37,823 bases of DNA from Luteimonas huabeiensis HB2 (GTDB taxonomy: Bacteria > Pseudomonadota > Gammaproteobacteria > Xanthomonadales > Xanthomonadaceae), in NCBI RefSeq assembly GCF_000559025.1, contig NZ_JAAN01000004.1:1-37823 (forward strand), written 5' to 3'. The notes under the pieces were generated by a model. It worked only from the letters and a program-made list of their open reading frames with translations, made no database searches and was not told the origin of the DNA. Below are positions 26,212 to 34,765 of the stretch, in pieces (within the stretch, counting starts at the first letter, position 1; each line of letters opens with the position of its first letter). The position numbers and the translations under genes are program-made.

Positions 26212-27234
26212 ATGTCGCCGCGACCTCACGTCGCGGTCCTGGGAGCCGGCTCCTGGGGTACCGCGCTCGCCGCGCTGATCGCCCGCCACGACGTCCCCAC
26301 CGTGCTGTGGGGACGCGACGCGGACGCGGTGGGCGCCATCGATCGAGTCCACGTCAACGCCCGCTACCTGCCGGGCATCGCCCTGCCCGGGTCGCTGCGC
26401 GCGACCGCCGACCTGGGCGCGGCGCTGGCCGGCGCCGGGCTGGTGCTGGTCGCGGTACCCTCGCACGCCTTCGCGCAGACCCTGCGCGCGATCGCGCCGC
26501 TGCGCCCGATCGGGGCCGGCGTGGCCTGGGCGACCAAGGGCTTCGAGCCCGGTTCCGGCCGTTTCCTGCACGAGGTCGCGGCCGAGGTGCTGGGCGAGGG
26601 CGTGCCGCTGGCGGTGGTGACCGGTCCCTCGTTCGCCAAGGAGGTCGCGATGGGCCTGCCGACGGCGCTGACCGTGCACGCCCGCGACGAGGCGTTCGCC
26701 GAGCGCGTGGCCGAGGTGCTGCACGGCCCGGCGTTCCGCGCCTACACCGGCACCGACATGAGCGGCGCCGAGCTCGGCGGCGCGATGAAGAACGTGCTGG
26801 CGGTGGCCACCGGCGTGGCCGACGGCATGGGCCTGGGCCTGAACGCCCGCGCCGGCCTGATCACCCGCGGCCTCAACGAGATGCTGCGCCTGAACCTGGC
26901 CATGGGCGGCCGCCCCGAGACCCTGATGGGGCTGGCGGGCCTGGGCGACCTGGTGCTGACCGCCACCGGCGACCTGTCGCGCAACCGTCGCCTGGGCCTG
27001 GCGCTCGGCCGCGGCCAGCCGCTGGAGGAGGCGGTGCGCGAGATCGGGCAGGTGGTGGAATCGGTGCAGACCGCCGACGAGGTCATGCGCCTGGCCGATC
27101 GCCACGGCGTCGAACTGCCGATCGCGGCCAACGTGCGCGACGTGCTGCACGGCGACATCACCCCCGCCGAGGGTCTGGCGCGGCTGATGGCGCGCGAACG
27201 CAAGTCGGAATACCCGGACAAGCTGTTCGCCTGA
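26212..27234 (+). CDS. gpsA: NAD(P)-dependent glycerol-3-phosphate dehydrogenase
   Basis: This 340-residue enzyme makes sn-glycerol-3-phosphate from dihydroxyacetone phosphate, the backbone for phospholipids. The nucleotide-binding motif [10 protein letters not shown] is at about residues 10-19, TKGFEPG near 107, [17 protein letters not shown] near 138 with its conserved Lys, and the catalytic region [36 protein letters not shown] near 186. [11 protein letters not shown] and the closing SRN.. substrate helix are also present. The gene begins 3 bp after the secB stop and has no separate promoter. Beyond it lies the accessory block; gpsA ends 87 bp from a convergent flavin reductase gene. Confidence 0.97.
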   Translation: MSPRPHVAVLGAGSWGTALAALIARHDVPTVLWGRDADAVGAIDRVHVNARYLPGIALPGSLRATADLGAALAGAGLVLVAVPSHAFAQTLRAIAPLRPIGAGVAWATKGFEPGSGRFLHEVAAEVLGEGVPLAVVTGPSFAKEVAMGLPTALTVHARDEAFAERVAEVLHGPAFRAYTGTDMSGAELGGAMKNVLAVATGVADGMGLGLNARAGLITRGLNEMLRLNLAMGGRPETLMGLAGLGDLVLTATGDLSRNRRLGLALGRGQPLEEAVREIGQVVESVQTADEVMRLADRHGVELPIAANVRDVLHGDITPAEGLARLMARERKSEYPDKLFA

Positions 27235-27321
27235 GGACGGCCTCGGCACGGTGGCGGGCCGATCCGGCCTGCGGCCGCGTCGTCGTCGGGGGCGCCGGGC
27301 TGCGCCGGCGCTCGCCGCGCC

Positions 27322-27879
27322 TCAATCCATCAGATGGCGCCACTTCACCATGCGCTCGCCCAGGTCGAGCGTCTCGCCGTCCACGCTGAAGCGGCCGTCG
27401 CCCTGGTGGTGGATCAGTCGCCGTTCCTCGCGCGCGGCGTCGATCCAGATCCGCTGCACCTCCAGCACCCAGAGGTCGTAGCGGCGAACGAAGCCGTCGT
27501 CGACGACGCGGCACTCCAGGTTGGCCAGGCATTCGCGCACCAGCGGGGCGTCCACGGTCTGCGCCGGCATCGGCGTCAGGCCGAAGCGCTCGAACTTGTC
27601 GAGCGAGGCGCCGGAGCAGTTGCCGATGTCCACCACGGTCTCGGCCAGATCCACCGTCGGCACGGCCAGCACGCATTCGCGGGTCTGCGACAGCGCCCGA
27701 CGACTGTGGTCCCAGGGACCGACGATCGCGCCGACCAGCGGCGGATCGTGCTGGATCATCATGTGGAAGCCCATCGTCATCAGGTTGGCGCGGCCATCCG
27801 GGCCGCGCGTGGACACCAGCACGATGGGGCCGGACTCGAGGATGCGATAGGCGCTTTCCGCCGGCAATCGTTCCATCAT
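27322..27879 (-). CDS. Flavin reductase-like (FMN-binding split barrel) protein
   Basis: The 185-residue protein fits the flavin reductase / DIM6-NTAB family, which binds FMN in a split barrel. GPIVLVSTRGPDGRANLMTMGFHMM, then a VGAIVGPWDHSRRALSQTRECVLAVP segment, SGASLDKFERFGL and LANLECRVV are typical. Members reduce flavin with NAD(P)H or act as flavoprotein oxidoreductases; the partner is unknown. The start is one of two adjacent ATGs at 27879/27876; 27879 is chosen, but longer frames exist that overlap the SDR gene. It lies 10 bp downstream of the first SDR gene on the same strand and is probably the last gene of the SDR operon. It is convergent with gpsA. Confidence 0.82.
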   Translation of the reverse strand: MMERLPAESAYRILESGPIVLVSTRGPDGRANLMTMGFHMMIQHDPPLVGAIVGPWDHSRRALSQTRECVLAVPTVDLAETVVDIGNCSGASLDKFERFGLTPMPAQTVDAPLVRECLANLECRVVDDGFVRRYDLWVLEVQRIWIDAAREERRLIHHQGDGRFSVDGETLDLGERMVKWRHLMD

Positions 27880-27889
27880 CCGAACCGGC

Positions 27890-28747
27890 TCAATCGACGA
27901 AATCCGTGGCATCGGAGGCTGCGCGCCAGGCTTCCAGATCCTGGCGCACCGCGTCCATCTTCTGCTCGGCCAGGGTGGTGGCGATCCTGCCGGCGAACAG
28001 ATGCACGGGCGGCTCGGCGGCATCGGCGGCCTGCACGATGAGCGCGGCCACCTTTTCCGGGTCGCCGGCCTGCTTGCCGTCCAGACCGTTGAGGTGCAGG
28101 TCCAGCGAAGCCTGGGCCTCGGTGTAGTCGGCGATCGAGCGTTCGGCCACGACGAGCGTGTCCTTGGACAGGAAGCCCGTGCGTACCGGGCCGGGATACA
28201 CGACCGTGGCCTTGATGTTCAGCTCGGCGAGCTCGGCGGCCAGCGTCTCGGTCAGGCCGGCCAGCGCGAACTTGGAGGCGACGTAGCTGCCCCAGCCCGC
28301 ATAGCCGCCCTGGAAGCCGACGATGGACGCCACGTTGAAGACGTGGCCGCTGCGCTGGCCGCGCAGGTGAGGCAAGGCATGGCGCAGCACGTGCAGCGGC
28401 GCGAACACGTTGACGTCGAAGTTGCGGCGCAGCTCGGCATCGCTCAGCGCCTCGATGGTGCCCTGCTGGCCGTAGCCGGCGTTGTTGACCACGAAGTCGA
28501 TGCGGCCGAAGGTGGCGATGGTCTTGTCGATGGCGGCCTGCACGCTGGCTTCGTCGACCAGATCCACCTGGAGCGGCAGCAGCCGTTCGCTGCCGCCGCC
28601 GAAGGCCTGCTGCAGGCTGGCCAGCGTGCGCGAGGTGGCGGCCACGGCGTCGCCACGCGCCAAGGCCTGGCGGGCCAGCGACAGGCCGATGCCGCGCGCG
28701 GCGCCGGTGATGAACCAGACCTTGGAAGAATGTGCTTGGGATTGCAT
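27890..28747 (-). CDS. SDR-family oxidoreductase 1
   Basis: This 285-residue classical short-chain dehydrogenase has the cofactor motif TGAARGIG (residues 14-21), NNAGYG near 89, the catalytic Ser in NVASIVG, and YVASK with the catalytic Tyr and Lys near 162. TSRTL after the second strand suggests NADP(H) preference (Arg after the beta-2 end). The C-terminal extension of about 40 residues beyond the core (HLFAGRIATTLAEQKMDAVRQDL) matches the longer subgroup that acts on many xenobiotic or sugar carbonyls. AGGAG lies about 11 nt before the ATG at 28747. It precedes the flavin reductase by 10 bp and follows SDR 2 by 37 bp. Confidence 0.87.
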   Translation of the reverse strand: MQSQAHSSKVWFITGAARGIGLSLARQALARGDAVAATSRTLASLQQAFGGGSERLLPLQVDLVDEASVQAAIDKTIATFGRIDFVVNNAGYGQQGTIEALSDAELRRNFDVNVFAPLHVLRHALPHLRGQRSGHVFNVASIVGFQGGYAGWGSYVASKFALAGLTETLAAELAELNIKATVVYPGPVRTGFLSKDTLVVAERSIADYTEAQASLDLHLNGLDGKQAGDPEKVAALIVQAADAAEPPVHLFAGRIATTLAEQKMDAVRQDLEAWRAASDATDFVD

Positions 28748-28784
28748 GGATGAAAACTCCTGTGGGGTCGAGAAGTGGATTGCG

Positions 28785-29552
28785 TTACGGAATGGCCACG
28801 CTCATGCCGCCATCGGCCATGACCACGGCGCCGACGATGTAGCTGGCCTTGTCCGACGCGAGGAAGGCGGCGACCTCGGCGATTTCCTCGGGGCGGGCCG
28901 CGCGGCCGATGGGGGCCTTGCGGCCATGCTGGGCCAGGTAGGCCTGGCCGTCGGGCTGGATGGCGTTGGTGATGTTGGTGACGGCATCGCCCGAGCCGAC
29001 CGCGTTGACGCGGATGCCGTGGCCGATGGCCTCCAGCGCGAGCGTGCGGGTCAGCTGCGCCAGCGCGCCCTTGGAGGCGGCATAGGCCGCGATGCCGGCA
29101 AAGCTCTGGTAGCAGGCGTAGGAACCGATGTTGACGATGGCGCCGCTGCCCGCCGCCATCATCGGGCGCATGGCCGCGCGGGAGAACAGGAACGCCCCGG
29201 TGGCATTGACCGCCAGCACCCGGTTCCATTCCTCCAGGCTCATCTCGGCCACGGGCCGGTTGATGATGATGCCGGCGTTGTTGACGAGGATGTCCAGGCG
29301 GCCGAATCGCTCGAGCGCCGTTTCGACGGCCAACGCAGCGCTGGTTTCCTGCGCCACGTCGGCCACGACCGGCACGATGCCATCGCGCGCCAGCGCCTCG
29401 ACGTTGCCGCCACGGCCGACCGCGACGATGCGCGCGCCCTGCCGATGCAGCAGCTCGACGGTCGCCCGTCCGATGCCGCTGGCGGCGCCGGTGACGATGG
29501 CCACGCGTCCGGCAAAAGGCGCGGCCTGGGAAGGCATGCTTGCGTCCGACAT
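28785..29552 (-). CDS. SDR-family oxidoreductase 2
   Basis: The 255-residue classical SDR has TGAASGIG near residue 21, NNAGII near 92, a GSYACY stretch in place of the usual SS/SA before the catalytic Ser, and YAASK near 155. GADGGMSV-type ending (MADGGMSVAIP) and IVGAVVMADGG are typical of the FabG-like branch. VGRGG after strand 2 suggests NADP(H). AAGGAG lies about 6 nt before the ATG at 29552. It is in the same orientation as SDR 1 and SDR 3 with gaps of 37 and 32 bp, so all three are likely one transcript. Its substrate is unknown. Confidence 0.87.
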   Translation of the reverse strand: MSDASMPSQAAPFAGRVAIVTGAASGIGRATVELLHRQGARIVAVGRGGNVEALARDGIVPVVADVAQETSAALAVETALERFGRLDILVNNAGIIINRPVAEMSLEEWNRVLAVNATGAFLFSRAAMRPMMAAGSGAIVNIGSYACYQSFAGIAAYAASKGALAQLTRTLALEAIGHGIRVNAVGSGDAVTNITNAIQPDGQAYLAQHGRKAPIGRAARPEEIAEVAAFLASDKASYIVGAVVMADGGMSVAIP

Positions 29553-29584
29553 GAAAACTCCTTGGGAGTGAATGGATTCAGCGA

Positions 29585-30328
29585 TCAGTACGGGCTGGCC
29601 GTCGGACGCACGATGAGCTCGCTCACGTCCACGCCATCGGGCTGCGCGATCGCGTAGGCGATCGCCTGCGCCACGGCCTGCGGCGGCAAGGCGATGCGGC
29701 GGAACTCGCGCATGGCGGCACGCGCGGTCTCGTCGGTGATGTGATCGGCCAGCTCGGACTCGACCACGCCGGGGCTGACCAGCGTGACGCGGATGGCTTC
29801 GGTCTCCTGGCGTAGGCCATCGGAGATGGCGCGCACCGCGAACTTGCTCGCGCAATAGACCGCCGAAGACGGCCACACCTGATGGGCGCCGACCGAGGCG
29901 ATGTTGACGATGTGCCCCTGGCCTTGCGCCTGCATGATCGGCAGCGCAGCGGCAATGCCGTGCAGCACGCCGCGCACGTTGACGTCGAGCGTGCGGTTCC
30001 ACTCGTCGATCTCCAGCGCGGCCAGGGGCGACAGCGGCATGACGCCGGCGTTGTTGACGAGCACGTCGACGCGGCCATGCGCGGCGTGCGCCCGGGCGAC
30101 GATGGCCTGCAGGTCCTCGAGGCGCGTGACGTCCAGCGCCATGACTTCGACGTGGCAGCCGTCGGCGCGCAGTTCGTCCTGCAGGGCGGTGAGTCGGTCC
30201 AGGCGGCGCGCACCGATGTAAAGGTGGTGGCCTTGCCGCGCCAGATGGCGGGCCGTGGCCTCGCCGATGCCGCTGCTGGCGCCGGTGAGCACGATGACCC
30301 TGGCGGCGCCCGATGCGGTCGATTGCAT
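29585..30328 (-). CDS. SDR-family oxidoreductase 3
   Basis: The 247-residue SDR has TGASSGIG near residue 15, GARRLDRL after strand 2 (consistent with NADP(H)), NNAGVM near 91, NIASVGAH with the catalytic Ser, and YCASK near 158. SPGVVESELADHITDE follows, as in YdfG-like reductases that act on 3-hydroxy acids, but this is only family-level. AAGGAG lies about 6 nt before the ATG at 30328; a longer frame to 30385 is less likely. This is the first gene of the minus-strand group and is divergent from the AraC regulator at 30526 across a 197-bp gap, so that regulator is the obvious controller. Confidence 0.87.
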   Translation of the reverse strand: MQSTASGAARVIVLTGASSGIGEATARHLARQGHHLYIGARRLDRLTALQDELRADGCHVEVMALDVTRLEDLQAIVARAHAAHGRVDVLVNNAGVMPLSPLAALEIDEWNRTLDVNVRGVLHGIAAALPIMQAQGQGHIVNIASVGAHQVWPSSAVYCASKFAVRAISDGLRQETEAIRVTLVSPGVVESELADHITDETARAAMREFRRIALPPQAVAQAIAYAIAQPDGVDVSELIVRPTASPY

Positions 30329-30491
30329 GATGTCTCCTTGTGCTTTCCTGGCCAGCGCAAGGGCAAGCCAGAGGATTGCGAACAAGGCGAAATCGTAGAG
30401 ACGGGGGCCTGGGCGGACTAGGTCGGTATCTCTCGCATCATTGCCTAATCCTATTCATGGCCTACCAGAAAACAGCCGTGCGATGCGAAAA

Positions 30492-30497
30492 TATAGC
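30492..30497 (+). promoter_or_regulatory. -10-like box for the AraC gene
   Basis: TATAGC in GAAAATATAGCCAC lies 28 nt before the ATG at 30526. The surrounding 30440-30510 is noticeably AT-richer than the rest of the window and probably holds both divergent promoters and AraC sites. Confidence 0.45.
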
Positions 30498-30525
30498 CAC
30501 TTCATCGTCTCATGACCGTGCCGCC

Positions 30526-31473
30526 ATGACCCATGCACGAACCGACCTGTCGCGACAGGCGGAAATGGCCCGATTGATCCGGCGACTGGCCCCGCAGGAA
30601 GGCCATACCCGCTCGTTGCTCGATGGCGTGCGCCTGATGCGCGCCGACCGGCCCTTGGGTCGCACCCCGGTGCTGTACGAGCCGAGCATCGTCATCGTCT
30701 GCCAGGGCCACAAGCGCGGCTACCTGGCCGACCGGGTCTACCACTACGACCCCCAGCACTATCTGGTGCTGTCGGTGCCGCTGCCCTTCTCCACCGAAAC
30801 CGATGCCAGCCCGCAAGAGCCCCTGCTGGCGGTGTCCGTGCGGCTGGACATGACGGCCGTGGCCGACCTGGTCATCGAGGTCGATCAGCAGGCGGGCCCC
30901 GTGCCTGCCGCCCCCGCCGGCATCGTCTCGACCCCCTTGGATGCCACGCTGGCCGATACCACCGTGCGTCTGCTGCGGGCCTTGCTGTCGCCGTTGGAAG
31001 CACGGGTGCTGGGCCCGGCCATCGTGCGGGAGCTGTGCTTTCGCGTGCTGCTCGGCGAGCAAGGCGGCGCCATCCGCGCCGCACTGGCCAGCCACGGCAA
31101 CTTCGGCCGCATCGCGCGGGTGCTGCGGCGCATCCACAACGACTACGCTCAGCCGCTGAGCGTGGACACGCTGGCGCGCGAGGCGGGTCTGAGCGCGCCG
31201 GCCTTTCATGCGCATTTCAAGGCCGTCGCCGCCACCTCGCCCATCCAGTACATCAAGTCGGTGCGGCTGCACCAGGCGCGGCTGATGATGATCCGAGACC
31301 ACGTGACCGCGGCGGGCGCCGCGGCCCGCGTCGGCTACGAAAGCCCTTCGCAGTTCAATCGCGAGTTCAAGCGAATGTTCGGCCGCAGCCCCGGCGAGGA
31401 AGCGCGCGAAATGCGCTCGGCGTTCGCGTTGATGGAGCCGGCCCAGCTCGAGGCAGCGGCAGCGATGCATTGA
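30526..31473 (+). CDS. AraC-family regulator (YqhC-like N-terminal domain)
   Basis: The 315-residue activator has an AraC_N-type N-terminal domain (about 20-185; GVRLMRADRPLGRTPVLYEPSIVIVCQGHKRGYL is typical). A C-terminal pair of helix-turn-helix motifs (about 205-300) includes LSVDTLAREAGLSAPAFHAHFKAVAATSPIQYIKSVRLHQARLMM and AARVGYESPSQFNREFKRMFGRSP. E. coli YqhC, with the same architecture, senses reactive aldehydes and turns on the adjacent reductase genes. By gene order this protein likely controls the divergent SDR group, possibly in response to a carbonyl compound; that is inference. The start at 30526 lacks a strong Shine-Dalgarno but places the domain correctly. Confidence 0.88.
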   Translation: MTHARTDLSRQAEMARLIRRLAPQEGHTRSLLDGVRLMRADRPLGRTPVLYEPSIVIVCQGHKRGYLADRVYHYDPQHYLVLSVPLPFSTETDASPQEPLLAVSVRLDMTAVADLVIEVDQQAGPVPAAPAGIVSTPLDATLADTTVRLLRALLSPLEARVLGPAIVRELCFRVLLGEQGGAIRAALASHGNFGRIARVLRRIHNDYAQPLSVDTLAREAGLSAPAFHAHFKAVAATSPIQYIKSVRLHQARLMMIRDHVTAAGAAARVGYESPSQFNREFKRMFGRSPGEEAREMRSAFALMEPAQLEAAAAMH

Positions 31474-31545
31474 CGTCTGGCGTCCTTGCCGATCCCGCGG
31501 GCACGAACGCGGCACTCGTCGAGTGCAAGCCCGGGAGATCCAGGC

Positions 31546-32145
31546 TCATCTTCCTTCGGCCAGACATTGCCGCAACAGCCCCTTCGCGTAAGCGATGCTG
31601 GGCGGCGCCGAAGTAAACAGAATGCGGTAGATCACCGGCGCGACCACCTGATCCAGCAGTCTCTGCGCATCAGGCGGCGAGGCGCCTTGCGCCACGCCTC
31701 TGGCGGCGATGCTGTCCAAGGTGCCGAGGATGCACGCCGTGCATTGCGCCGCCCGCTCGGTCGTGCCCAGCGCCAGCGCTTCGCGCAACAACTCCCGACC
31801 CGGGCCGGAACTCATCTCATCGACGAACTGCTCCAGCCACGCCGCCAGATCGTTGCGCCAGTCGCCGCTGTCGGGCGGCAGCGCATCGGCCTGGAACTGG
31901 CGTACCGCCACATCGGCCAGCAACTGCCCCACGTCGCCCCAGCGACGGTAGATGGTCGATGGCGTCACGTTCGCGCGCGCCGCAATCATCGGCACGGTGA
32001 TCGCGGCGGTAGGCATTTCTTGCTTGAGTGCTTCCACGGCGCCCAGCACGGCGGCCTGAATGCGTGCGGCGCGTCCGCCGGGGCGAACGCCCGCCGGCGG
32101 CGTGGCTTCCGGCTGATTTCGCGAATGAGATCCTGGGTGCTTCAT
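31546..32145 (-). CDS. TetR/AcrR-family repressor of the MFS gene
   Basis: The 199-residue regulator has a TetR helix-turn-helix (about residues 25-75) with RIQAAVLGAVEALKQEMPTAAITVPMIAARANVTPSTIYRRWGDV, whose recognition helix is VTPSTIYRRWG. An effector domain to the C-terminus carries FVDEMSSGPGRELLREAL and ends RQCLAEGR. The start at 32145 (MKHPGSHSRN) is preferred over a GTG at 32184, which lies inside the operator. A perfect inverted repeat (32180-32210) sits between this gene and the divergent MFS gene, fitting a repressor that controls both. The inducer is unknown. Confidence 0.87.
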   Translation of the reverse strand: MKHPGSHSRNQPEATPPAGVRPGGRAARIQAAVLGAVEALKQEMPTAAITVPMIAARANVTPSTIYRRWGDVGQLLADVAVRQFQADALPPDSGDWRNDLAAWLEQFVDEMSSGPGRELLREALALGTTERAAQCTACILGTLDSIAARGVAQGASPPDAQRLLDQVVAPVIYRILFTSAPPSIAYAKGLLRQCLAEGR

Positions 32146-32179
32146 GGCGTTGCCCGTCGCTGGCGTTGCGCTGTTGATC

Positions 32180-32210
32180 AGCACTAACGCAAAAAATTTG
32201 CGTTAGTGCT
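32180..32210. promoter_or_regulatory. Perfect 14+3+14 inverted repeat, TetR operator
   Basis: AGCACTAACGCAAA (32180-32193) and TTTGCGTTAGTGCT (32197-32210) are perfect complements with an AAA spacer. The site lies 35 bp upstream of the TetR start at 32145 and 52 bp upstream of the MFS start at 32262, the classical place for a shared repressor operator. It is strikingly AT-rich for this DNA. Confidence 0.8.
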
Positions 32211-32261
32211 AGAGTGGCGCCTCGAACGCAGTATTTTAGCTTTTATAGAAAGCGCCACGAC

Positions 32262-33452
32262 ATGACCCCTCCCCGGCACACACGGCCGGCCAGCGCAGGC
32301 ATCAAGTCCGCGCTGGCCCTGCACGGCCTGACCCTCCTCCTGTTCTTCGCGGCGTCGAGCATGACCACGCCGCTCTTTCCGCTGTACCAGGCCGGCTGGG
32401 GCGTCTCGGCCTTCCAGATCAGCGTGATCTTTGCGGCCTACGTCGGGGCATTGCTGCTCTCCCTGCTCCTCCTGGGCACGCTGTCCAACCATTTCGGCAG
32501 GCGAGCAGCAATTGCGGCTGCACTCGTCGTGCAAGGCATCGCGATGGTCATGTTTCTCGTTGCCAACAGCGGCCAGTGGCTGATTGCCGCGCGGCTGGTG
32601 CAAGGCTTCGCCGCCGGGATTGCGACCACGGCCGTGGGCGCGGCGCTGCTGGATGTGGATCAAAGGGCAGGGGCGATGATCAGTAGCCTGGCTCCCATGG
32701 TCGGCATGGCCGTGGGCGCGCTCGGTGCGGGTGCATTGGTCCAGTTCGCGCCGCTGCCCTTGCGCCTGGTGTATGCGGTGGCCTTGGGTATCAGCCTGAT
32801 CCAGCTCTGGCGGACGTCGCGTTCGGCCGAGACGTTCCCCGATCGAGACGGCAGTGGCTGGTCCCTGCGCCCGAGCGTCGAGATTCCACGCGCCCTGCGC
32901 CCGACGTTCGTGCGCATGCTGCCGCTGAATTTGGCGGTATGGGGCCTGGGCGCGATGTTTCTCTCCGTGCTGCCAGGGGCGGTTCACGAAATGGCCTCCG
33001 CCCGGTCCACGGCATGGCTGAGCGGCGCTGCGGTTGGCGCCATGACACTGGCGGGGGCGGCTTCGGTGCTGATGTTTCGCAACAGCTCCCCGGCAGACGC
33101 CCGTCGCTGGGCCGGGCTGACCATCATCATCGGCACCGCGCTGGTTCTCGCCGGTACCGCACTGCGCAGTCCGATGCTGGTCCTGTCGGGATCGCTGCCG
33201 ACAGGCGTCGGGTTCGGCGCCGGATTTTTGGGCGTGCTGCGCAGCCTCGTGAGCAAAGCGCGCGCGCAAGAACGCGCCGGGCTGGTCTCGGCCTTCTACA
33301 TTGCGAGCTACCTGCCCAACGCACTTCTGGCCATGGCCGCAGGCTACCTCGCCCAGCATCTTGGTCCTATGCAAGCAGCGCAAGGCCTCGGTGCGCTCAT
33401 CGTGGCGATGGCATGTTGGTCGCTAACCATCAGGATCGAGCCCTCGCTGTAG
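32262..33452 (+). CDS. MFS transporter, probable drug or metabolite efflux
   Basis: The 396-residue protein has twelve predicted membrane helices. The MFS loop 2-3 motif appears as LGTLSNHFGRRAAIAAAL near residue 75 (G...D/N..GRR), and the first helix carries SMTTPLFPLYQAGWGVSAFQISVIFAAY, a common opening of the DHA1-type exporters. It probably exports a small molecule by proton antiport. The ATG at 32262 precedes helix 1 by a short basic tail; a GTG at 32214 would put the start before the likely promoter (TATAGA near 32245). The divergent TetR gene and shared operator imply induction by the transported compound, which is unknown. Confidence 0.85.
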   Translation: MTPPRHTRPASAGIKSALALHGLTLLLFFAASSMTTPLFPLYQAGWGVSAFQISVIFAAYVGALLLSLLLLGTLSNHFGRRAAIAAALVVQGIAMVMFLVANSGQWLIAARLVQGFAAGIATTAVGAALLDVDQRAGAMISSLAPMVGMAVGALGAGALVQFAPLPLRLVYAVALGISLIQLWRTSRSAETFPDRDGSGWSLRPSVEIPRALRPTFVRMLPLNLAVWGLGAMFLSVLPGAVHEMASARSTAWLSGAAVGAMTLAGAASVLMFRNSSPADARRWAGLTIIIGTALVLAGTALRSPMLVLSGSLPTGVGFGAGFLGVLRSLVSKARAQERAGLVSAFYIASYLPNALLAMAAGYLAQHLGPMQAAQGLGALIVAMACWSLTIRIEPSL

Positions 33453-33575
33453 GCTTTCAGCATGGGCGGGATCTTCGTCGCCGCACATCGGCCTTGTGTC
33501 TCCGACGATGAGCAAGCCCCAAGCGTCAGTGCACGGTCGAAGACCGGGGGCGGACGGCCGCCCCGGGCTTGCGGC

Positions 33576-34079
33576 TCATGCGGGCGCCTGGGCCGGTCCG
33601 AACCAACGAAGCGGGATCGTGTGCGAGAGCCAGCCGGCCACCGAGCCGACCAGGCTCGCGGTGAACAGTTGCGCGAGGCTTTCCATCGAGGGCTGCAGAT
33701 GGGCGGCGAACCAGGCAACCAGGCCCAGAAAGTAGCCGAGCAGGTTGTTCAGGATCGGCAGGCCGCGCAGACCGACCACTGCCAGCGCCACGACGAAGAC
33801 GACCAGGGGCAAGGCCAGGCCTGGCCCCATGGCGGGTGCCAGTCTTGCGATCGCCAGGGACGCGCCCGCACCGATGACCAGACCCAGGCCGACGCAGGCC
33901 AGGTTCTCGAAGGCGGCCCGGATGTTCGCCCCGCGCGTGAAGAAGGCGATCCAGCCGACGAACATCGCCCACACGGGCAAGGACAGCGCCAGGCTCGTCG
34001 CGGCCGCCAGCGCAGCGGCCACCGCCGCGACCAGGGTGGACACGGCAAAGCGGCAGCGCGAGGGATGGGGTGGGGACAT
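33576..34079 (-). CDS. DUF1097 family membrane protein
   Basis: This 167-residue protein has about five hydrophobic helices. Its pattern of PVWAMFVGWIAFFTRGANIRAAFENLACVGLGLVIG followed by a GLRGLPILNNLLGYFLGLVAWFAAHLQPS segment matches the DUF1097 family (E. coli YcdZ). Function is unknown for the family; channels or transporters of small molecules have been suggested. The gene ends in a short tail (IPLRWFGPAQAPA). It is convergent with the MFS gene across 123 bp and lies upstream, in the minus sense, of nothing intact: the next minus frame is an SDR fragment. It is probably part of the acquired region. Confidence 0.75.
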   Translation of the reverse strand: MSPPHPSRCRFAVSTLVAAVAAALAAATSLALSLPVWAMFVGWIAFFTRGANIRAAFENLACVGLGLVIGAGASLAIARLAPAMGPGLALPLVVFVVALAVVGLRGLPILNNLLGYFLGLVAWFAAHLQPSMESLAQLFTASLVGSVAGWLSHTIPLRWFGPAQAPA

Positions 34080-34164
34080 GAGGCTTGCTCCGGTATGGGG
34101 TTCGAGGGGGCGTGAGCAGTCCGCCGATCGCCATCGAGCGCGGATCGGCGCCTCCCTGGCGGGG

Positions 34165-34450
34165 TCAGACCGGAGTTGCCGGTTTCAGCAGGTCCGACAG
34201 GCCGACGCGATGCAGCATTTCGGCACGCAGACGATCGAGCACCGCGAAGCCGACATCGGCGCCGTCCTGGGCCGGGTCATGGTGGATGCGGAAGGGACGC
34301 TGGCCGAACGGCATGTCCACCACCTCGGCGATCATGTCGGCGACCCGTGCCGGGTCGGCATCGTCGGACACGATCTCGGCGAAGGCCCGTTGCACCTGTT
34401 CGCCGAACCTGGCGTACGGCCCTGCCTCGTATTCGGCAAGACGCGCCGTG
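34165..34450 (-). pseudogene. SDR-like protein, C-terminal fragment
   Basis: The minus frame ending at 34165 encodes about 95 residues with EAGPYARFGEQVQRAFAEIV, DADPARVADMIAEVVD and FGQRPFRIHHDPAQDGADVG, the C-terminal part of a long SDR. The cofactor motif and the catalytic Tyr-Lys part are missing. Its N-terminal side stops at about 34450, exactly where the beta-lactamase-like fragment begins on the other strand, so both 5' halves are gone. This suggests one deletion across a divergent gene pair. Confidence 0.75.
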
Positions 34451-34459
34451 TCGGCGGGA

Positions 34460-34765
34460 CGGACGGTCCCTATCGTCGCGCGGGCATCTCCGACGGGCTG
34501 GATGCGGCGCCCATTTCCACCGACGAGACTCTGAGCCGGCTGGCGCAGGTGCCCTTGAATACTCCCTGGCGACCAATGTCCTGGGCAGGGTGATCGAGCA
34601 CGTCACGCAAACAACCCTTGCGGGCGCGGTACGACGCCTGGTCGCCGAGCCGGCCGGCATGCGCGACACTGGCTTCCGGCCCACCGACCGCAGTCGAGTG
34701 AGCGTGCCCTATCTCGACGGCGACCCCGTTCCTCGGCGAATGCAAGCGCAGACATTCGTCACCAT
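34460..34765 (+). pseudogene. Serine hydrolase / class C beta-lactamase-like, internal fragment with frameshift
   Basis: One frame (34465-34557) reads GPYRRAGISDGLDAAP and STDETLSRLAQVPL. The next frame (34557-34760) reads EYSLATNVLGRVIEHVT, VRRLVAEPAGMRDTGF and RVSVPYLDGDPVPRRM. In intact relatives these are one protein with about 8-10 residues (PGTAW region) between VPL and YSLATN, so a short out-of-frame deletion sits at 34557. The SxxK nucleophile motif and the C-terminal part are missing. The fragment fuses at about 34765 to a TetR fragment. Confidence 0.75.
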
